This document shows, in pieces, positions 24,594 through 36,219 of a DNA stretch of 64,000 nt (position 1 is the stretch's first letter; the number at the start of each line of letters is the position of its first letter). The stretch is taken from contig CM044307.1 in assembly GCA_024291935.2 (NCBI GenBank), positions 93,873,461-93,937,460 of the forward strand. Direction: 5' to 3'. The translations under genes and the position numbers were made by a program. The notes beneath the pieces were generated by a model. That model searched no databases and had not been told where the DNA came from. It saw only the letters and a program-made list of their open reading frames with translations. Source of the DNA: Okapia johnstoni (Eukaryota; Chordata; Mammalia; Artiodactyla; Giraffidae).

Positions 24594-25369
24594 GTGTCTC
24601 CTCTGGGTTAAATACTGCAAAAAAAACAAGTGTGTAAGGGATAGATTTTATTGCCAAAGGCTTTAAGAGCCAGTTGATTAGACAAGGTAAACACATTACC
24701 ACATACTGGATGGTTCAAGGCGCTATTTTATAATGGGAAGATAAATTCAGTGTTTATATGTTAGATATCGAAGAACAGAGAAGGAGATCAATGTGGACAG
24801 ATATTTATTGAGGAGTTTGGATCTTGAGGGAAGGGTGGAAATGGATATGTGAAGGGCAAATTAGAGAGTCTTCTTTGCGAGATGAAGAGAGCATCTATGG
24901 AAGGGATGGCCACGGAATTTTCTTCAGAGTGAGAAGATTAATGTATCAGTTATTAATAGTTGATTGCAAGTGTCTGAAAGCAACTCAGGAAAACTTAAGC
25001 AAAAGAGAAAGTCAATGGTGGGATCCTGGCCAGCTCCAAGGTATGAAGAATTAAATAATCATGTCTTGGGAAGGACAGCCTTGAGCATCTAGACAGCAGT
25101 TACCAATGAGCAATCTTTTGGGGATGCTGTCATATGAGTGTTTTAGTTGCAGTCTCCAAGTTCCCAGGAGAGACAGAGGGAGCAATTTGTTTTGCCTGAA
25201 TAGAGCGCCTATCTCCATGGATGAGGTGTTAATAGATTCTGGAATGCCTTCATAGGGGCAGATGGAATCTGAGGAGGGGGAGTGTCTCAAACGAAAAACA
25301 GTGTGACATTATTAAAAAAAAAGGAAGAAGTATATTCTGTCAGGAAAAATCAGATAAATAGCAAACACC
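24594..25369. other. Intronic sequence with weak old-repeat signal
   Basis: About 24950-25290 ('ctgaaagcaactcaggaaaa', 'cttaagcaaaagag') has the phrasing of an old interspersed repeat, not named. No exon. Confidence 0.35.
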
Positions 25370-25575
25370 ATTGGTGAGTACTTAGTAGCTGCCAGGCTCT
25401 GATCTGTTTAATAATTCATTTAATATTTTGAGATAAGAGCTGTTGTCCCTGTTTTCTAGATGAGGAAAATGAGGCACTGAGAGTGAATGCCTAGCTTGTC
25501 CACAGTGACGTGGCTCACAGCGGCAGAGCTAGCATCACACCCACCCTGAGAATTGAACTCCAGAGCTCCTGTTCA
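25370..25575 (-). mobile_element. MIR SINE
   Basis: Reverse-orientation MIR: 'cttagtagctgccaggctct', 'ttctagatgaggaaaatgag', 'gcagagctagcatcacaccc', 'gaactccagagctcct'. Confidence 0.7.
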
Positions 25576-25734
25576 GCTGGGTTGGGTCCCAGGGAAGGTG
25601 GAAGGTGGAGCTGCCGGCAGGGAAGGGAAATCAGTGGAGCGAGGTCAGAAAGACAAGTCAGGATCAGAAATGGAAAGAAGCCAGGATACCTGAAGGATAA
25701 GGGAATGGCATGATAAAAGTGAGGTTTTTAACTA

Positions 25735-26288
25735 GGAGCAAGGTGAAAAGACAGCCTTCAGAATGGGAGAAAATAATAGCAAACGAAGCAACAGACAAAC
25801 AATTAATCTCAAAAATATACAAGCAACTCCTGCAGCTGAATTCCAGAAAAATAAACGACCCAATCAAAAAATGGGCCAAAGAACTAAATAGACATTTCTC
25901 CAAAGAAGACATACAGATGGCTAACAAACACATGAAAAGATGCTCAACATCACTCATTATTAGAGAAATGCAAATCAAAACCACAATGAGGTACCATTAC
26001 ACACCAGTCAGAATGGCTGCTATCCAAAAGTCTACAAGCAATAAATGCTGGAGAGGGTGTGGAGAAAAGGGAACCCTCTTACACTGTTGGTGGGAATGCA
26101 AACTAGTACAGCCACTATGGAGAACAGTGTGGAGATTCCTTAAAAAACTGGGAATAGAACTGCCATATGACCCAGCAATCCCACTGCTAGGCATACACAC
26201 CGAGGAAACCAGAATTGAAAGAGATGCGTGTACCCCAATGTTCATCGCAGCACTGTTTACAATAGCCAGGACTTGGAAGCAACCTAGA
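25735..26288 (+). mobile_element. L1 LINE fragment, C-terminal ORF2
   Basis: An open frame from 25710 carries the L1 ORF2 C-terminus: '[19 protein letters not shown]', then the zinc-knuckle-like [18 protein letters not shown], then '[12 protein letters not shown]'. The L1 match stops abruptly at 'gcaacctag' (26288), where L1 would continue 'atgtcc'. The copy is therefore truncated at both ends. Recent enough that about 190 ORF2 codons remain open. Confidence 0.9.
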
Positions 26289-26429
26289 AATATTAATCTT
26301 GAAGTAGTATGCCAAACCCAGAGGAAGGGAGGAAAGCCTGGAGCTTTGAAAGCCCACCAGAAGGTCATGATCGAGTGTGGTGAAGGCAAATACACGGACT
26401 GTTCATATGTCTTTTTTGCACGGCAATGA
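26289..26429 (+). other. Unexplained continuation of the open frame after L1
   Basis: The L1 frame runs on for about 46 non-L1 codons to a TGA at 26427-26429, with a basic segment ([14 protein letters not shown]) and '[17 protein letters not shown]'. I do not recognise it. It could be chance, the coding 3' end of a processed pseudogene, or part of another repeat. No splice signal or poly(A) tail identifies it. Confidence 0.3.
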
Positions 26430-26785
26430 AACGTTTTTTAAAAACATAACTGCATAACTCCATGAAATGCTATATTTTAATTACTGAATTGAGATTTTAA
26501 AGAATATTGATAAAACAGGGAAAAATTATCCAGGCACAAGACCTTAACTGTTCTAGGCAGTTTTAGGTTTCACTTCTACATGAAACCTTTCTCCAGCTAG
26601 GTTCTTTCCCTTCTTTGAACTGTAATTGCCCTGTAATTACAACTCTCTTTGGATCATTGTGCAAATAAATTATGTTACTTTCTGCACATCATTTTTTTTT
26701 TACTTGTGAGGTTGCAAGATCTATGAGGATAAGAACTGTAGCCAGTGAAAAATACATTCATACACTGTATTATTCATATAATCAT
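26430..26785. other. Intronic sequence, no recognised element
   Basis: AT-rich, with a T-run near 26692-26701. No exon seen. Confidence 0.4.
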
Positions 26786-26819
26786 ACAACACACACAAAC
26801 ACACACACACACACACACA
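26786..26819. repeat. (CA)n microsatellite
   Basis: Imperfect at the left (acacacacaaac), then an uninterrupted run of about 11 CA units. Likely polymorphic. Confidence 0.95.
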
Positions 26820-27139
26820 TCCTGGGCAGCTTACAGAAATCATGTGTTTAGTATATACCATATACTCCATGATATATACCACATTTTTTTGCCCATAGCA
26901 GTCACTCAGTACATATTCAAAGCATGGATGTTTTAAGATGCACTTGAAGGAAAAATCAATAGGCCTTGATGAGTGTGTTGATTTGGGTGACAAGGGAATA
27001 AAAGAGAATCAAACAAAACCTCAGAGTTTCAGGTTGCTTGACTGAGGTGATGGTGCTTTAGTGCTGTGTCTTGACTTTTTGTAGTTTTTCTCTTTGCTTT
27101 GCTTTCTTTCCCCTTGTTTCTTTTTTTTAAGTTTTTTTT

Positions 27140-27440
27140 TTTTTAATTGTGGTAAAAGTCACACAGTATGGAGAATACTATTTTAACCATACTAACTGTA
27201 CAGTTCAGTGGCACTAAGTACATTCACATGGTTGTGCAACTCTCACCATCATCTATCTCCCCAGTTTTTCACCTTCCTACTGAAACTCTGTCCGCCTTAA
27301 ACATTAAGTCCCCATTTGTTCTCCCCGCCCCAAGCCTCCCCACCCCAGACCCCTGGCATCGACCAATGTACTTTCTGACTCTCTGAATTTGACTATTCTA
27401 GGTACCTTGTATAAGTGAAATCAAACGCTATCTGTCTGCA
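27140..27440 (-). mobile_element. Old L1 3'-end relic
   Basis: Reverse-orientation L1M-type phrases: 'actgtacagttcagtggcac', 'tcacatggttgtgcaactct', 'cccctggcatcgaccaatgt', 'aagtgaaatcaaac'. Confidence 0.65.
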
Positions 27441-28214
27441 GCTAATGTATATTGGAATGCATTTTTAAGGTTAACAATATGTGTCCCCTGGAGAGACTGT
27501 ACCTTCTTTCCCCCCAATCCCATTCTATACAGGAGGTTCTTAATAGTTATCCATTTTTTACATGTATATGTCAATCTCAATCTCCCAATTTATCCTCCAC
27601 CCTTCTGCCTTCTATCTTCCTTTCTCTGTCTCTTCTCCATAGAGTTCTAGGGTCAGGTGGAGGCTTGGCCCAAGTGAAGCATTTCACTTTCCTTCTTCCC
27701 CTCTGACTTACACAATACATTCCTGTCATGCCAGAGAAAGAAAATGAAGAAATACAGTGTTATTTTTTTTAATATGGTAAATTTATTATGTCTGTCTCTC
27801 TGATGAAATGTGAATCTTTTAAATGGCAAGTCAGGTTGAAAGTTTGGTTATCTCTACACATGCCTAGAATTAATGCAGTTGTGTCTCTGAACATTTCAGA
27901 GAGGAAAAAGCAACCGTTTGAACCAGTAACCCTTTTCCTGATCGGAGACATATTCTTATTAACTTATTTATTTTAGTAATTCATTGGACAATGAGAAACT
28001 CCATCAGAAGGGCCTTGTGGCAATGTCTGAGATGCTCATGGTGGGGACAGTTCTCTGCCCTCCCCTTCCTTTGGGGACAGGCAGTGTGAGTGTGTGGAGT
28101 AGTCCTGGATAAGAGAATCAGTCCATAGTGGAGAGATTACATGATGTGTGTTTTCTAGGAGGCCATCAAGGAGTCAAGCACAGGCTGGACCAAGAAGGAT
28201 AGTGTGAATTGCAT
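27441..28214. other. Intronic sequence, no recognised element
   Basis: Pyrimidine-rich at 27500-27720. No exon or clear repeat. Confidence 0.4.
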
Positions 28215-28360
28215 TGGTATTTGGCAGATTGGGGTTGAATTTTGGATTTCATCACTTAACTAGGGGCAGATTTCTTAACTAGAGCCACACTCTCTGATAT
28301 GACTGGGGATAATGATGCATGCCTAGTAACATTGCTGAGAAACTTAAAAGAGACAATGGA
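28215..28360 (+). mobile_element. MIR SINE, diverged
   Basis: 'gattggggttgaattttgga', 'ttaactaggggcagatttct', 'gactggggataatgatgcat' follow MIR order. Confidence 0.5.
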
Positions 28361-29039
28361 AGGGAATTGTCCGTCACATTGCTGGTCATGTAAGGATGCT
28401 CAATTTATGGCAGCTATACTGACAAGCCTGAGTTTCTTGGTTTCACTCTCACTAGTGAGGAGGTTAGTTGAGCAGGATGAGAAGGAGCACAGGAGGGTAG
28501 AATGGGAGCCTTTGTGGCACCAGCTTAAAAAAGATAGTTTTCAGAAGCTGAGGAAGATTGTTCAGAGGGGAAGATGAGAAACACTGCTATTTCATCTTGA
28601 CATTCCAGCATAATGCCACTGTGAAAAGTGTTGCAGAAATTTTCAGTGTTTATGTTTCCTGTGATTGCCAACATTGTGGAAATGAGTTATAAGCTCATTA
28701 TTAGAGAAAGGAAGAAGGGTGTGAGGTATGTTTCTCTGTGGTTCTGTCATAGATGGGAAGATGGAATCGTCTCAGATTTATAGAATTGCTCCCATGGAGG
28801 GAAAAACCCAGGGAGAAAAATGTATTTGGAGACATGGAGATTCTATGTCTATTATCTATGTTCATATGTTTAAAAATACAATTATTTCTAGCTAGTTATC
28901 AGGTTATGATTTAAGGTGGGGTGAAGGAAAAGGACAAAGAGGTCAAAAGAAGGAGAAGAGATTTTTTGCACTCTTGGAACATCATAAAATCATTCACATA
29001 TTCATCAGATTATCTTATTTTAAAATAGCATTATTTTAT
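28361..29039. other. Intronic sequence, no recognised element
   Basis: No exon or clear repeat seen. Confidence 0.4.
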
Positions 29040-29262
29040 CAATCATTTATTATGTGTCAGATACTGTTCTAGGAACTTTACATGGATTACCTTATTTAAT
29101 CTTCATAACAGTGATATTTGGAAATCTCTATCAGTTTTAATGTTCTACAGACAAGGAGGCAGAGAGATGTCATAACTTGTCCATCATTACCCTGCTTTAA
29201 GTGTTGTGCTGGAGCTGGAGCTTGGGTGGTCTTACTTCAGAGTCTGTGGTCCTCACAGCCCC
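29040..29262 (-). mobile_element. MIR SINE
   Basis: Reverse orientation: 'ttattatgtgtcagatactg', 'ttatttaatcttcataacag', 'gacaaggaggcagagagatg', then 'gagtctgtggtcct'. Confidence 0.65.
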
Positions 29263-29440
29263 ACCGTGCTGTCTCACAGATGCTGAAGACCAGATGTCTG
29301 CAGGGCCAGACAGCGCTGTGTACAATAAGCATGGCCTCTCCCTTCCCATAGCTCATAATCTAGCTAGGTGGGAGCTGCTCCTCAGAGAATGTGCATTTGG
29401 GTATTCTGTGCACCTGTCTACAGGGGAGGGGTCCCCTTCT

Positions 29441-29647
29441 TGTTGGAAAAGACCCCGATGCTGGTAAGGATTGAGGGCAGGAGGCGAAGGGGGTGACAGA
29501 GGATGAGATGGTTGGATGGCATCACCGACTCAGTGGACATGAGTTTGAGTAAACTCCGGGCGTTGGTGATGGACAGGGGGGCTTGGTGTGCTGCAGTCCA
29601 TGAGAGTGCAGAGAGTTGGATGTGACTGAGTGACTGGACAATAGCAA
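29441..29647 (+). mobile_element. BovB LINE 3' end, with target-site duplication
   Basis: Last ~200 bp of BovB ('ggaaaagaccccgatgctgg' to 'gactgagtgactggacaata'). Flanked by a 7-bp repeat cccttct at 29434-29440 and 29648-29654. It is inserted at the very end of a MER20 element. Confidence 0.85.
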
Positions 29648-29844
29648 CCCTTCTCAACCTTGGCCCTGGTGATTTTGGATCAGATAACATTTTGTTGCAG
29701 AGGGCTGTCCTGTGTATTGTATGAGGTGCAGCAACATCCCTCTCTCTGGTTGTTGCCATTAGCACCTCCAGTCATGACAGCTGCAAATGTCTCCAGACAT
29801 TGTCGAATATGCCCTGGCAAAATCACTGCTAGTTGAGAACCACT
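29648..29844 (-). mobile_element. MER20 hAT DNA transposon
   Basis: Reverse orientation: 'cccttctcaaccttggccct', 'gggctgtcctgtgtattgta', 'atgtctccagacattgtcga', ending 'ctagttgagaaccactg'. The termini 'cccttctcaacc' and 'gttgagaaccactg' are the imperfect inverted repeats. Confidence 0.85.
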
Positions 29845-30049
29845 GATCTAGATGAATGACTTAGTGGTTGATGACTCTATATGAAAGCCATTGAGATGAC
29901 TCTATCTGGAGGTGTGTGGGTAACCTGGATTAGATATTCGAGAGGTGACAGAGGACTCATCAAGACTCCTTTCACTCATTGACATATACTTGCTTCTTTA
30001 GATAAAAGTGGGCACAAATACAATTCAGGGAAAGCTAGAATACATTATT

Positions 30050-30172
30050 GGTGGTTTAGCTGCTCAGTCGTGTCCGACTCTTGCAACCCCATGGACTATA
30101 GCCTGCCAGGCTCCTCTGTCCATGGGATTCTCCAGGTAAGAATACTGGAGTGGGTCCCCATTTCCTTTGAGA
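30050..30172 (-). mobile_element. Bov SINE fragment
   Basis: Tail and body in reverse orientation ('gctcagtcgtgtccgactct' to 'ctggagtgggtccccatttc'). Head missing. Confidence 0.88.
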
Positions 30173-30279
30173 TTCTGCATAGGAAATGGATTAAGAGACA
30201 AAGCTTTTCATAATTAAAGGACACAGCTCACCATGTTGAAAGAACAAATGAGCAGGAAATTAAAATCCTGTATCTTTGG

Positions 30280-30505
30280 CTGTGCCGGGTCCTCTTCGCC
30301 TTGTGCGGGCTTTCCTAGCTGTGGTGTGGGCTTCTCGCTGCGGTGGCCCCGTGCATCAGAGAGCACGCGCGCGAGGCTGTGGGTCCCAGTGGTTGAGGTC
30401 CCCAGGCTCTAAAGCACAGGCTTGACAGCTCCGGCAGTAGGCTTAATTGCTCCCAGCATGTCGGGGGTTCCTGGATCAGAGATCGAACACCACTGGGGAA
30501 GCCCC
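30280..30505 (-). mobile_element. CHR-type tRNA-derived SINE
   Basis: Second reverse-orientation CHR copy: 'tttggctgtgccgggtcctc', 'ggtgtgggcttctcgctgcg', 'cagagagcacgcgcgcgagg', ending 'caccactggggaagcccc'. More diverged than the 19209 copy. Confidence 0.75.
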
Positions 30506-30632
30506 ATCAGGGAGTTTTTATGCTGTGTTCCGTGGTCAGGCTTTGTTTCGCTGTTGGGCTGATGTTCTGTTTCATTGATGTTCGCCTAGTCTCCGTATTC
30601 TAAATATAGGGGACTTGGTGGAGATCCTACAG

Positions 30633-30800
30633 CAGGGGTTCTTAAACCACATCAAAATCACCTGTGGACTGTTTTTTAGATTCACACTTATGAGCCCTAC
30701 TGTATAGACTTGATGAATTTGAACCTTCATATGTGGGCCTAAACTTTGAGAGGATATTGAAATGCTCTGATATGTACTCCTAAATGAGAAGCGTGGACTC
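30633..30800 (+). mobile_element. MER5A-like hAT DNA transposon
   Basis: 'aggggttcttaaaccacatc', 'aaaatcacctgtggactgtt' and a degenerate 3' half ending near 'gagaagcgtggactc'. Diverged. Confidence 0.5.
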
Positions 30801-33116
30801 TAGGCTTCCATCTCATGCCTGTTTATCTGGGCTGATCTTTTGTGACCGTGTGCTCTCCTTTTAAAGGCATATCCTGAGAGCCACACATAAAGCTCTGAAA
30901 AAATTCCCATTGGCCATAACTTTCTTACATACTATGCCTAAGGAAAAAGGATGACGGAAAATGTCGTCTTCATTTCATTAGGCCATGTGTTGAGCCAAAA
31001 ATGAGGAATTCTAAAACTGAAAAACAAGGGATTGGGTATTGGTAGACAATTAGCAGTCCCTGACACAGATTATTATCATTAAAACATAATGAGAACATAG
31101 GATATTTATTGAACACTATATGTCTATCAGGAGCGATGAAAAGCAACCATGTGATGTTGCTGCTACCCTTATCCTTCTTTTATAAAAGAGGAAGTGGAAT
31201 CTCAAAGGGCCTACCAATTTGATCTTTGTCACACAGTTGGTGGATGTTAAAGCTAAAATATTAAACAGCTTCTGTCTACAAGCTTTTTCCATGAGATAAT
31301 CTAATTACACTATCTCAATTGCCCCAATGAACCTATTAGTTACAGTTTTTAGATTCTTTAATTTAGATATAAGATGTATTTGACCTTTATTGATAATAGT
31401 AATGTCAATAGTCCTTCATCCTTCAGATTTTATTAGAATTTTACTACTATCTATATATTTAATTTAGTATCTACTTTGTTTTGAGAGGTCTAAAAGAAGA
31501 AAAGCAATAGCACCATAAGATAGAGTAAGAGCACCATAAGCTGCATGGGTAGCCTGAAATTATTTAGTAAATTTGGCAACATTTTCAGTTGGTAGTGCCC
31601 AATAATTCAGAGGATCATTAATAAATGTTAGGAAAGTTTGGAATGGCAGTGATTCCACCATAATATGATTCATAGAAAATCTAGATTGAATTTATATAAC
31701 TATATAAGCCCCTCTCCATGATAGCTAATACATGAATCAAATAGAAAAATACCTGGCTAAGCTTATTTATCCCCTTGAGATGACACAAACAGCAACCTCT
31801 GAGAAGTCTTAGAGCAGTCTGTCTGTCATCAAAAGGCCAGTTAATAAAAAGATCCTCATAACCTGCTCCAAATCTGAGATGGTTATTGTCATCGAGAGTC
31901 TTTTCTTAGATTCCTTTTGACTCCTAATATCACTGAGACAGATTATACACGTAAATTAACCAGTAATGTTTTAGGAAATTGTTAATATAGGGAATATGTT
32001 TTTCCAACTCGCTTACTGACCTTTAGAATAGTAAGTTATTCATAGCATGCTGGTCTCTTTAGGGATTATTTCCTCTGTAACCAGTTGTATATGGTTATAG
32101 ATAAGCAGAAATCAGTCTTATTGTCCCATGTATCTGTCATTTTGTCCTGTGGTTAGATAAATATTCTGAGAAATTGACATTTACTTTATTAGAATACCTT
32201 ACCAAAAAAAAAAAAAAAACCCAAGACTCCAATAAAATCAATGTTCTTTTTGCATGTTTTGTTCAAAAGTATCCAAACCCCACCAATAACAATAAAACAA
32301 CACTGACAAAGTTTTAAACATGACATGTGACATTCTTATTAGAAAATACTAAATATTGTTCCACAAATGAGGCTAAATCATTTTCAAAAATTTATCCTTT
32401 CTGAAAAAATAGATGATCAAATCCTACTGACAGGCTTCAGGCTCAGTCATTCCAGACAGTTACAGAAGATACCGGAACAGTGCTGGTGTTCACCATCTCA
32501 CCTTTGCAGATGAGATCACAGAGGCGTACGCTGCCGTTGACGACAAGCCAAATAACTAATCACCAAATGATGCCTAAGAATCCTGGAGGATTTGGGCTAC
32601 AAGAGTCATTTGCCTCCTCTGTAATAGGTCCTAGTATTTTCAGTAAGTATACCCTAAATGTGTTAGGACAGTTGTATCAGGAAGTATCTGCAACTAGAGA
32701 AAGAGAATTTCTCTGATATCGTATGAAGGAGCAGGGCATTTTCAGGACAGCCAAAAAAAAATCCCAACAGAGATGAGATTTGATTGTTGAAGATTCAAGG
32801 TCGGTCTAAAGGTGTAGGTGCAATCTGACAAGAGTTAATGATTTTCTCTAGGAACTTTACTGGTGCCAGTAACTTGGTGCCTAAAATTCCTTTCTTCTCA
32901 AACATGACTACATTACCCCTCCACACACCCCAAATCTTGGCAGGCATTCCTGGATTTCCCTCCTGGTGTTCTTTCCCTCTTTGCTTTGGCTGTTATTACT
33001 TTTTAGCTCCTCTGGATGTGACACCTGCATCTTACAAAGAACTCCATCTTGCTGGCTTACTATTGGCGAAAGACACTAGTCCTAAGACAGGTCCCATGCA
33101 GCTTGGGTTGGTCTTC
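30801..33116. other. Intronic sequence with one MIR relic
   Basis: Mostly AT-rich low-copy intron. About 31098-31260 reads as a - strand MIR ('aggatatttattgaacacta', 'tcacacagttggtggatgtt'). A 16-A run lies at about 32204-32219. The frame at 32838-33119 lacks domain support. Confidence 0.45.
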
Positions 33117-33475
33117 TAGTTGTTTTTCAGTCACTGCTGCTGCTGCTGCTGCTAAGTCACTTCAGTCATGTCCAACTCTGTGCAACCCCATAGGTGGCAG
33201 CCCACCAGACTCTGCCGTCCCTGGGATTCTCCAGGCAAGAATACTGGAGTGGGTTGCCATTTCCTTCTCCAATACTTGAAAGTGAAAAGTGAAAGTGAGG
33301 TCGCTCAGTCAAGTCCGACTCTTTGCGACCCCATGGACTGCAGCCCACCAGGCTCCTCCATCCATGGGATTTTCCAGGCAAGAGTACTGGAGTGGGTTGC
33401 CATTGCCTTCTCCAGTCACTAAGCCATATCCAACTTTTTGTGACACCATGGACTGCAGCATACCAGGATTCTCAT
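33117..33475 (-). mobile_element. Bov tail fragment split by a Bov-A2 SINE
   Basis: The older fragment reads 'gttgtttttcagtcact' (to 33135), then resumes 'aagccatatccaactttttg' (from 33421) to about 33470. Removing the insert restores a continuous Bov tail in reverse orientation. Confidence 0.8.
33136..33412 (-). mobile_element. Bov-A2 SINE nested in a Bov tail
   Basis: Reverse-orientation dimer starting with a (GCT)n run (33136-33152), with two monomers joined by 'gaaagtgaaaagtgaaagtg'. The 8-bp target-site duplication cagtcact at 33128-33135 and 33413-33420 lies inside the older Bov tail. Confidence 0.9.
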
Positions 33476-34029
33476 AGTGGAGATTGGTCCTCCACTATCA
33501 CCCACAGTTTGCTCAAATTCTTGTTTGGCTTGGTCTTTCATCTCCCCTTTTCCTGCCTCATGGCCTAGAGTTTGTTCTCCTGGAGGATATCTAATTGAAA
33601 CTCTCTTGATTCCCTGTGAAAAAATTGTGAGGTCACATGTCTTAATCTAATATTTTGCAGGAGAAACAAGTAGGCTTTATAATATGTTTCTTATGAATGT
33701 CTTCCATATCTGTAATTGTCACTGAAAGTGCACTAAAGTACAGTATTCATCAGTTCCCCCATCAGTTTTTGATTCTGTGTCAGAAACTAATTATGGACTA
33801 AGCATAAATCACAGCCTAGTAAATGCTATTTTGAAAATCTGCATAATGCAAACTGTTAAATCAGGGAGGGTAGGAATCAGTTTATGATGCATACTATTCT
33901 AGTACTCAGCCATGTAAAGCAGCTTTTTGCCCTAATTCTCCTTTATTTTAAATGTACATTAAGCGCCTTGGCAACAGTACTAGAGGAAGCTACAGCCTCA
34001 GCTGTAGCAAACAATCTGTGTAGATATTA
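33476..34029. other. Intronic sequence, no recognised element
   Basis: No exon or clear repeat seen. Confidence 0.4.
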
Positions 34030-34850
34030 TGATTTCATTCATTCAGTCATACAAGAATGGTCACTCACCAAATGTTTACTTGAGTTTTCCTATGTTCCAA
34101 GCACTTCTGTAGGAACTGGAGACAAGGCAATGGATAAAGCAGATAAAACTTTACAATGCTTACATTCCGTTTCCTTGGGAGATTGACAATAAAATAAAAT
34201 ACATCTATGTGAGAAGGTGATATGTGCTCAGGAGAAAAGCAAAATGGGAAAAGAGTGATGCAGTTTAAAATAGGGTGATTAGAAAAAGGCCTCTTGAAAA
34301 ATGAATATCTGAATAAAGACTTAACTGTGGAAGAGAGCGTTGGGGTGTCTGGGGAAAGAAGATTCCAGACAGAGGGAACCGACAGTCAAAGATGTTGAGG
34401 CAGCAGGGGATCGGGGAAGGCCTGGAGTGTCCTGGGGTGAAGAAGAGCCCTGGGTGAAGAGAAGAACAGTAGGCGATGAGGTCAGCGGTGTGTGTGTGGT
34501 GTAGGGAGGGTGCTATGGGTTATTATAGAGGCTTTTGCTTTCAACCTGAGTGTGATTCCAAACCTTTGGAAGCTTTCAAGCAGAAGCATGATGTATCAGA
34601 CTTATATTTCTAAAGGATCCCTCTGACTGCAGTGTGGGAATATACTAGGATGGATACAGAGAGGATGGATACAGAGAGACCTTCTAAGTGGTGACAATGT
34701 GTAGGTATAGAAAAGTAGTGGAATTTGGGCTATATTTTAAAAGTAGAATTGCCAGGATTCATGATGTATTGGCTATGGGTTGTGAGAAAATGAGAATTCG
34801 AGGAATACTTTCAGTTTATTTTATGCTGAGATGATACCTACAATTTCTGT
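34030..34850 (-). mobile_element. L2 LINE, long 3' portion
   Basis: Reverse-orientation L2 across about 800 bp: 'cattcattcagtcatacaag', 'tatgttccaagcacttctgt', 'aaaaggcctcttgaaaaatg', 'gattccagacagagggaacc', 'gctttcaagcagaagcatga', 'ctaaaggatccctctgactg'. The longest L2 copy in the window. The open frame at 33884-34186 overlapping it is antisense to the element and not a gene. Confidence 0.8.
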
Positions 34851-35320
34851 GTTAGACAGGGAATGGCTGAGTTAGTTGCTCGTTGTCATCATAGAGAACA
34901 GTTCTGAATTTGCTCAACTGAAATTAAAATCGAGATTTTTCCATTCTTTAAATGGATAATATTGATCCTAAATAACTCCACCCAATAAAGTAATTAATTG
35001 AGCTTTTAAGAGTGCATTTTGCAGCTAACACATTTTATGTGCACCTGTAAAAATATAACCTTTATTAAAAATAAATGCTTTAAGGTCAAGGTGCTTTTTA
35101 TGGTCATGCCTGTTTCTTGAATATCATATGATGTAGAACTCTTGGGATTCAACCAATAACTGCCTGAGGCAATAGTATTAAGGTTGAAAACATTATACAT
35201 ATGTATATATTTTTTGCTTTTTTGAAGATTCTCCTCTGGTCCACATCATTTGAGAGGACTGAGAGAGGTTACAGGTGAGATCTCAGAGTAGTGACTCTGA
35301 CTTCTGTGTTTCTTGGTGGC
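34851..35320. other. Intronic sequence, no recognised element
   Basis: AT-rich. No exon or repeat recognised. Confidence 0.4.
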
Positions 35321-35487
35321 TAAGGAGAAGGGGCTGACAGAAAGTGAGATGGTTGGATGGCATCACTGACTCAATGGATATAAGTTTGAGCAACCTGTGG
35401 GAGATGGTGAAGGACAGGAAGCCTGTTGTGCCGCAGTCCATGGGGTCACCAAGAGTCGGACACAACTTAGGGACTGAACAACCACAA
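35321..35487 (+). mobile_element. BovB LINE 3' end fragment
   Basis: 'ggctgacagaaagtgagatg' to 'cttagggactgaacaaccac': the last ~165 bp of BovB. No clear target-site duplication. Confidence 0.85.
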
Positions 35488-35679
35488 AGGCACATTTATT
35501 TCTCCATCTGTTCCATAGGCTAGGCACACATCAGTGAACATGGGGACAAATTGCCTGTGACTTAGCATTTGTCAGTGATTTCCTCAGATAGTTGATACCT
35601 GAGAGAAAGCACTTAATGGGCATGTTGGCAACCCATTCCTTTAGGTGATTGGATGTGTATGGCACGGGGGAGGAGTTTT

Positions 35680-35845
35680 AAATCTTGACAGATTCTGGAA
35701 CTGATTCTGATTCTACTACCTATTAGCTGTGTTATTTAACTGCTTTAAATAAGAGATTTCATTTCATCTAATAAGCTTTTATTATGCATGTTAGATGAAA
35801 TGAGATTATATATATAAAGTACCTGGCATGCAGAAGATGATTTTT
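35680..35845 (+). mobile_element. MIR SINE, diverged
   Basis: 'gattctactacctattagct', 'gtgttatttaactgctttaa', and 'agtacctggcatgcagaaga' in MIR order. Confidence 0.6.
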
Positions 35846-36219
35846 TTTCAATCCTTATCTGTTCCTGCAGTGTATTATATTGTCAGAAAGCAACAAGCCC
35901 AGTCCAGGTTTTTTATCAGTAGCTGTAGAAATTCTTTCATTGAGTATGATTTAATGTTATGTGCTCATTTTTTAAAAATAGAAAGTGATACATAAAATGT
36001 TCAACTAAATATTCTCTCTGTATTTCTAAAAACTGTTACGTTGCCGGCAGTCTCAACTGTGAAGACTAGGTGATATGTTCCTTGTTTAATTCTAGTACCC
36101 AAGAAATTGTTTCTCTAGTCCAATATTACTCCTTTTCTTATTTGATGGAGAAGAAACTCACATCTTAATTTAGTATCTAATTGCATAGTTTATCTTATTT
36201 TACCTGTTGATAACTCTGG

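Noticed and set aside
25710..26429. 239-codon open frame as a cellular gene
   Set aside because: Most of it is the C-terminus of L1 ORF2 ([26 protein letters not shown]). Only the last 46 codons are unexplained and are reported separately.
32838..33119. 93-codon frame as a possible exon
   Set aside because: No recognisable domain, and flanking splice signals are not convincing.
33884..34186. 100-codon frame as a gene
   Set aside because: It overlaps a reverse-orientation L2 and reads antisense to it.
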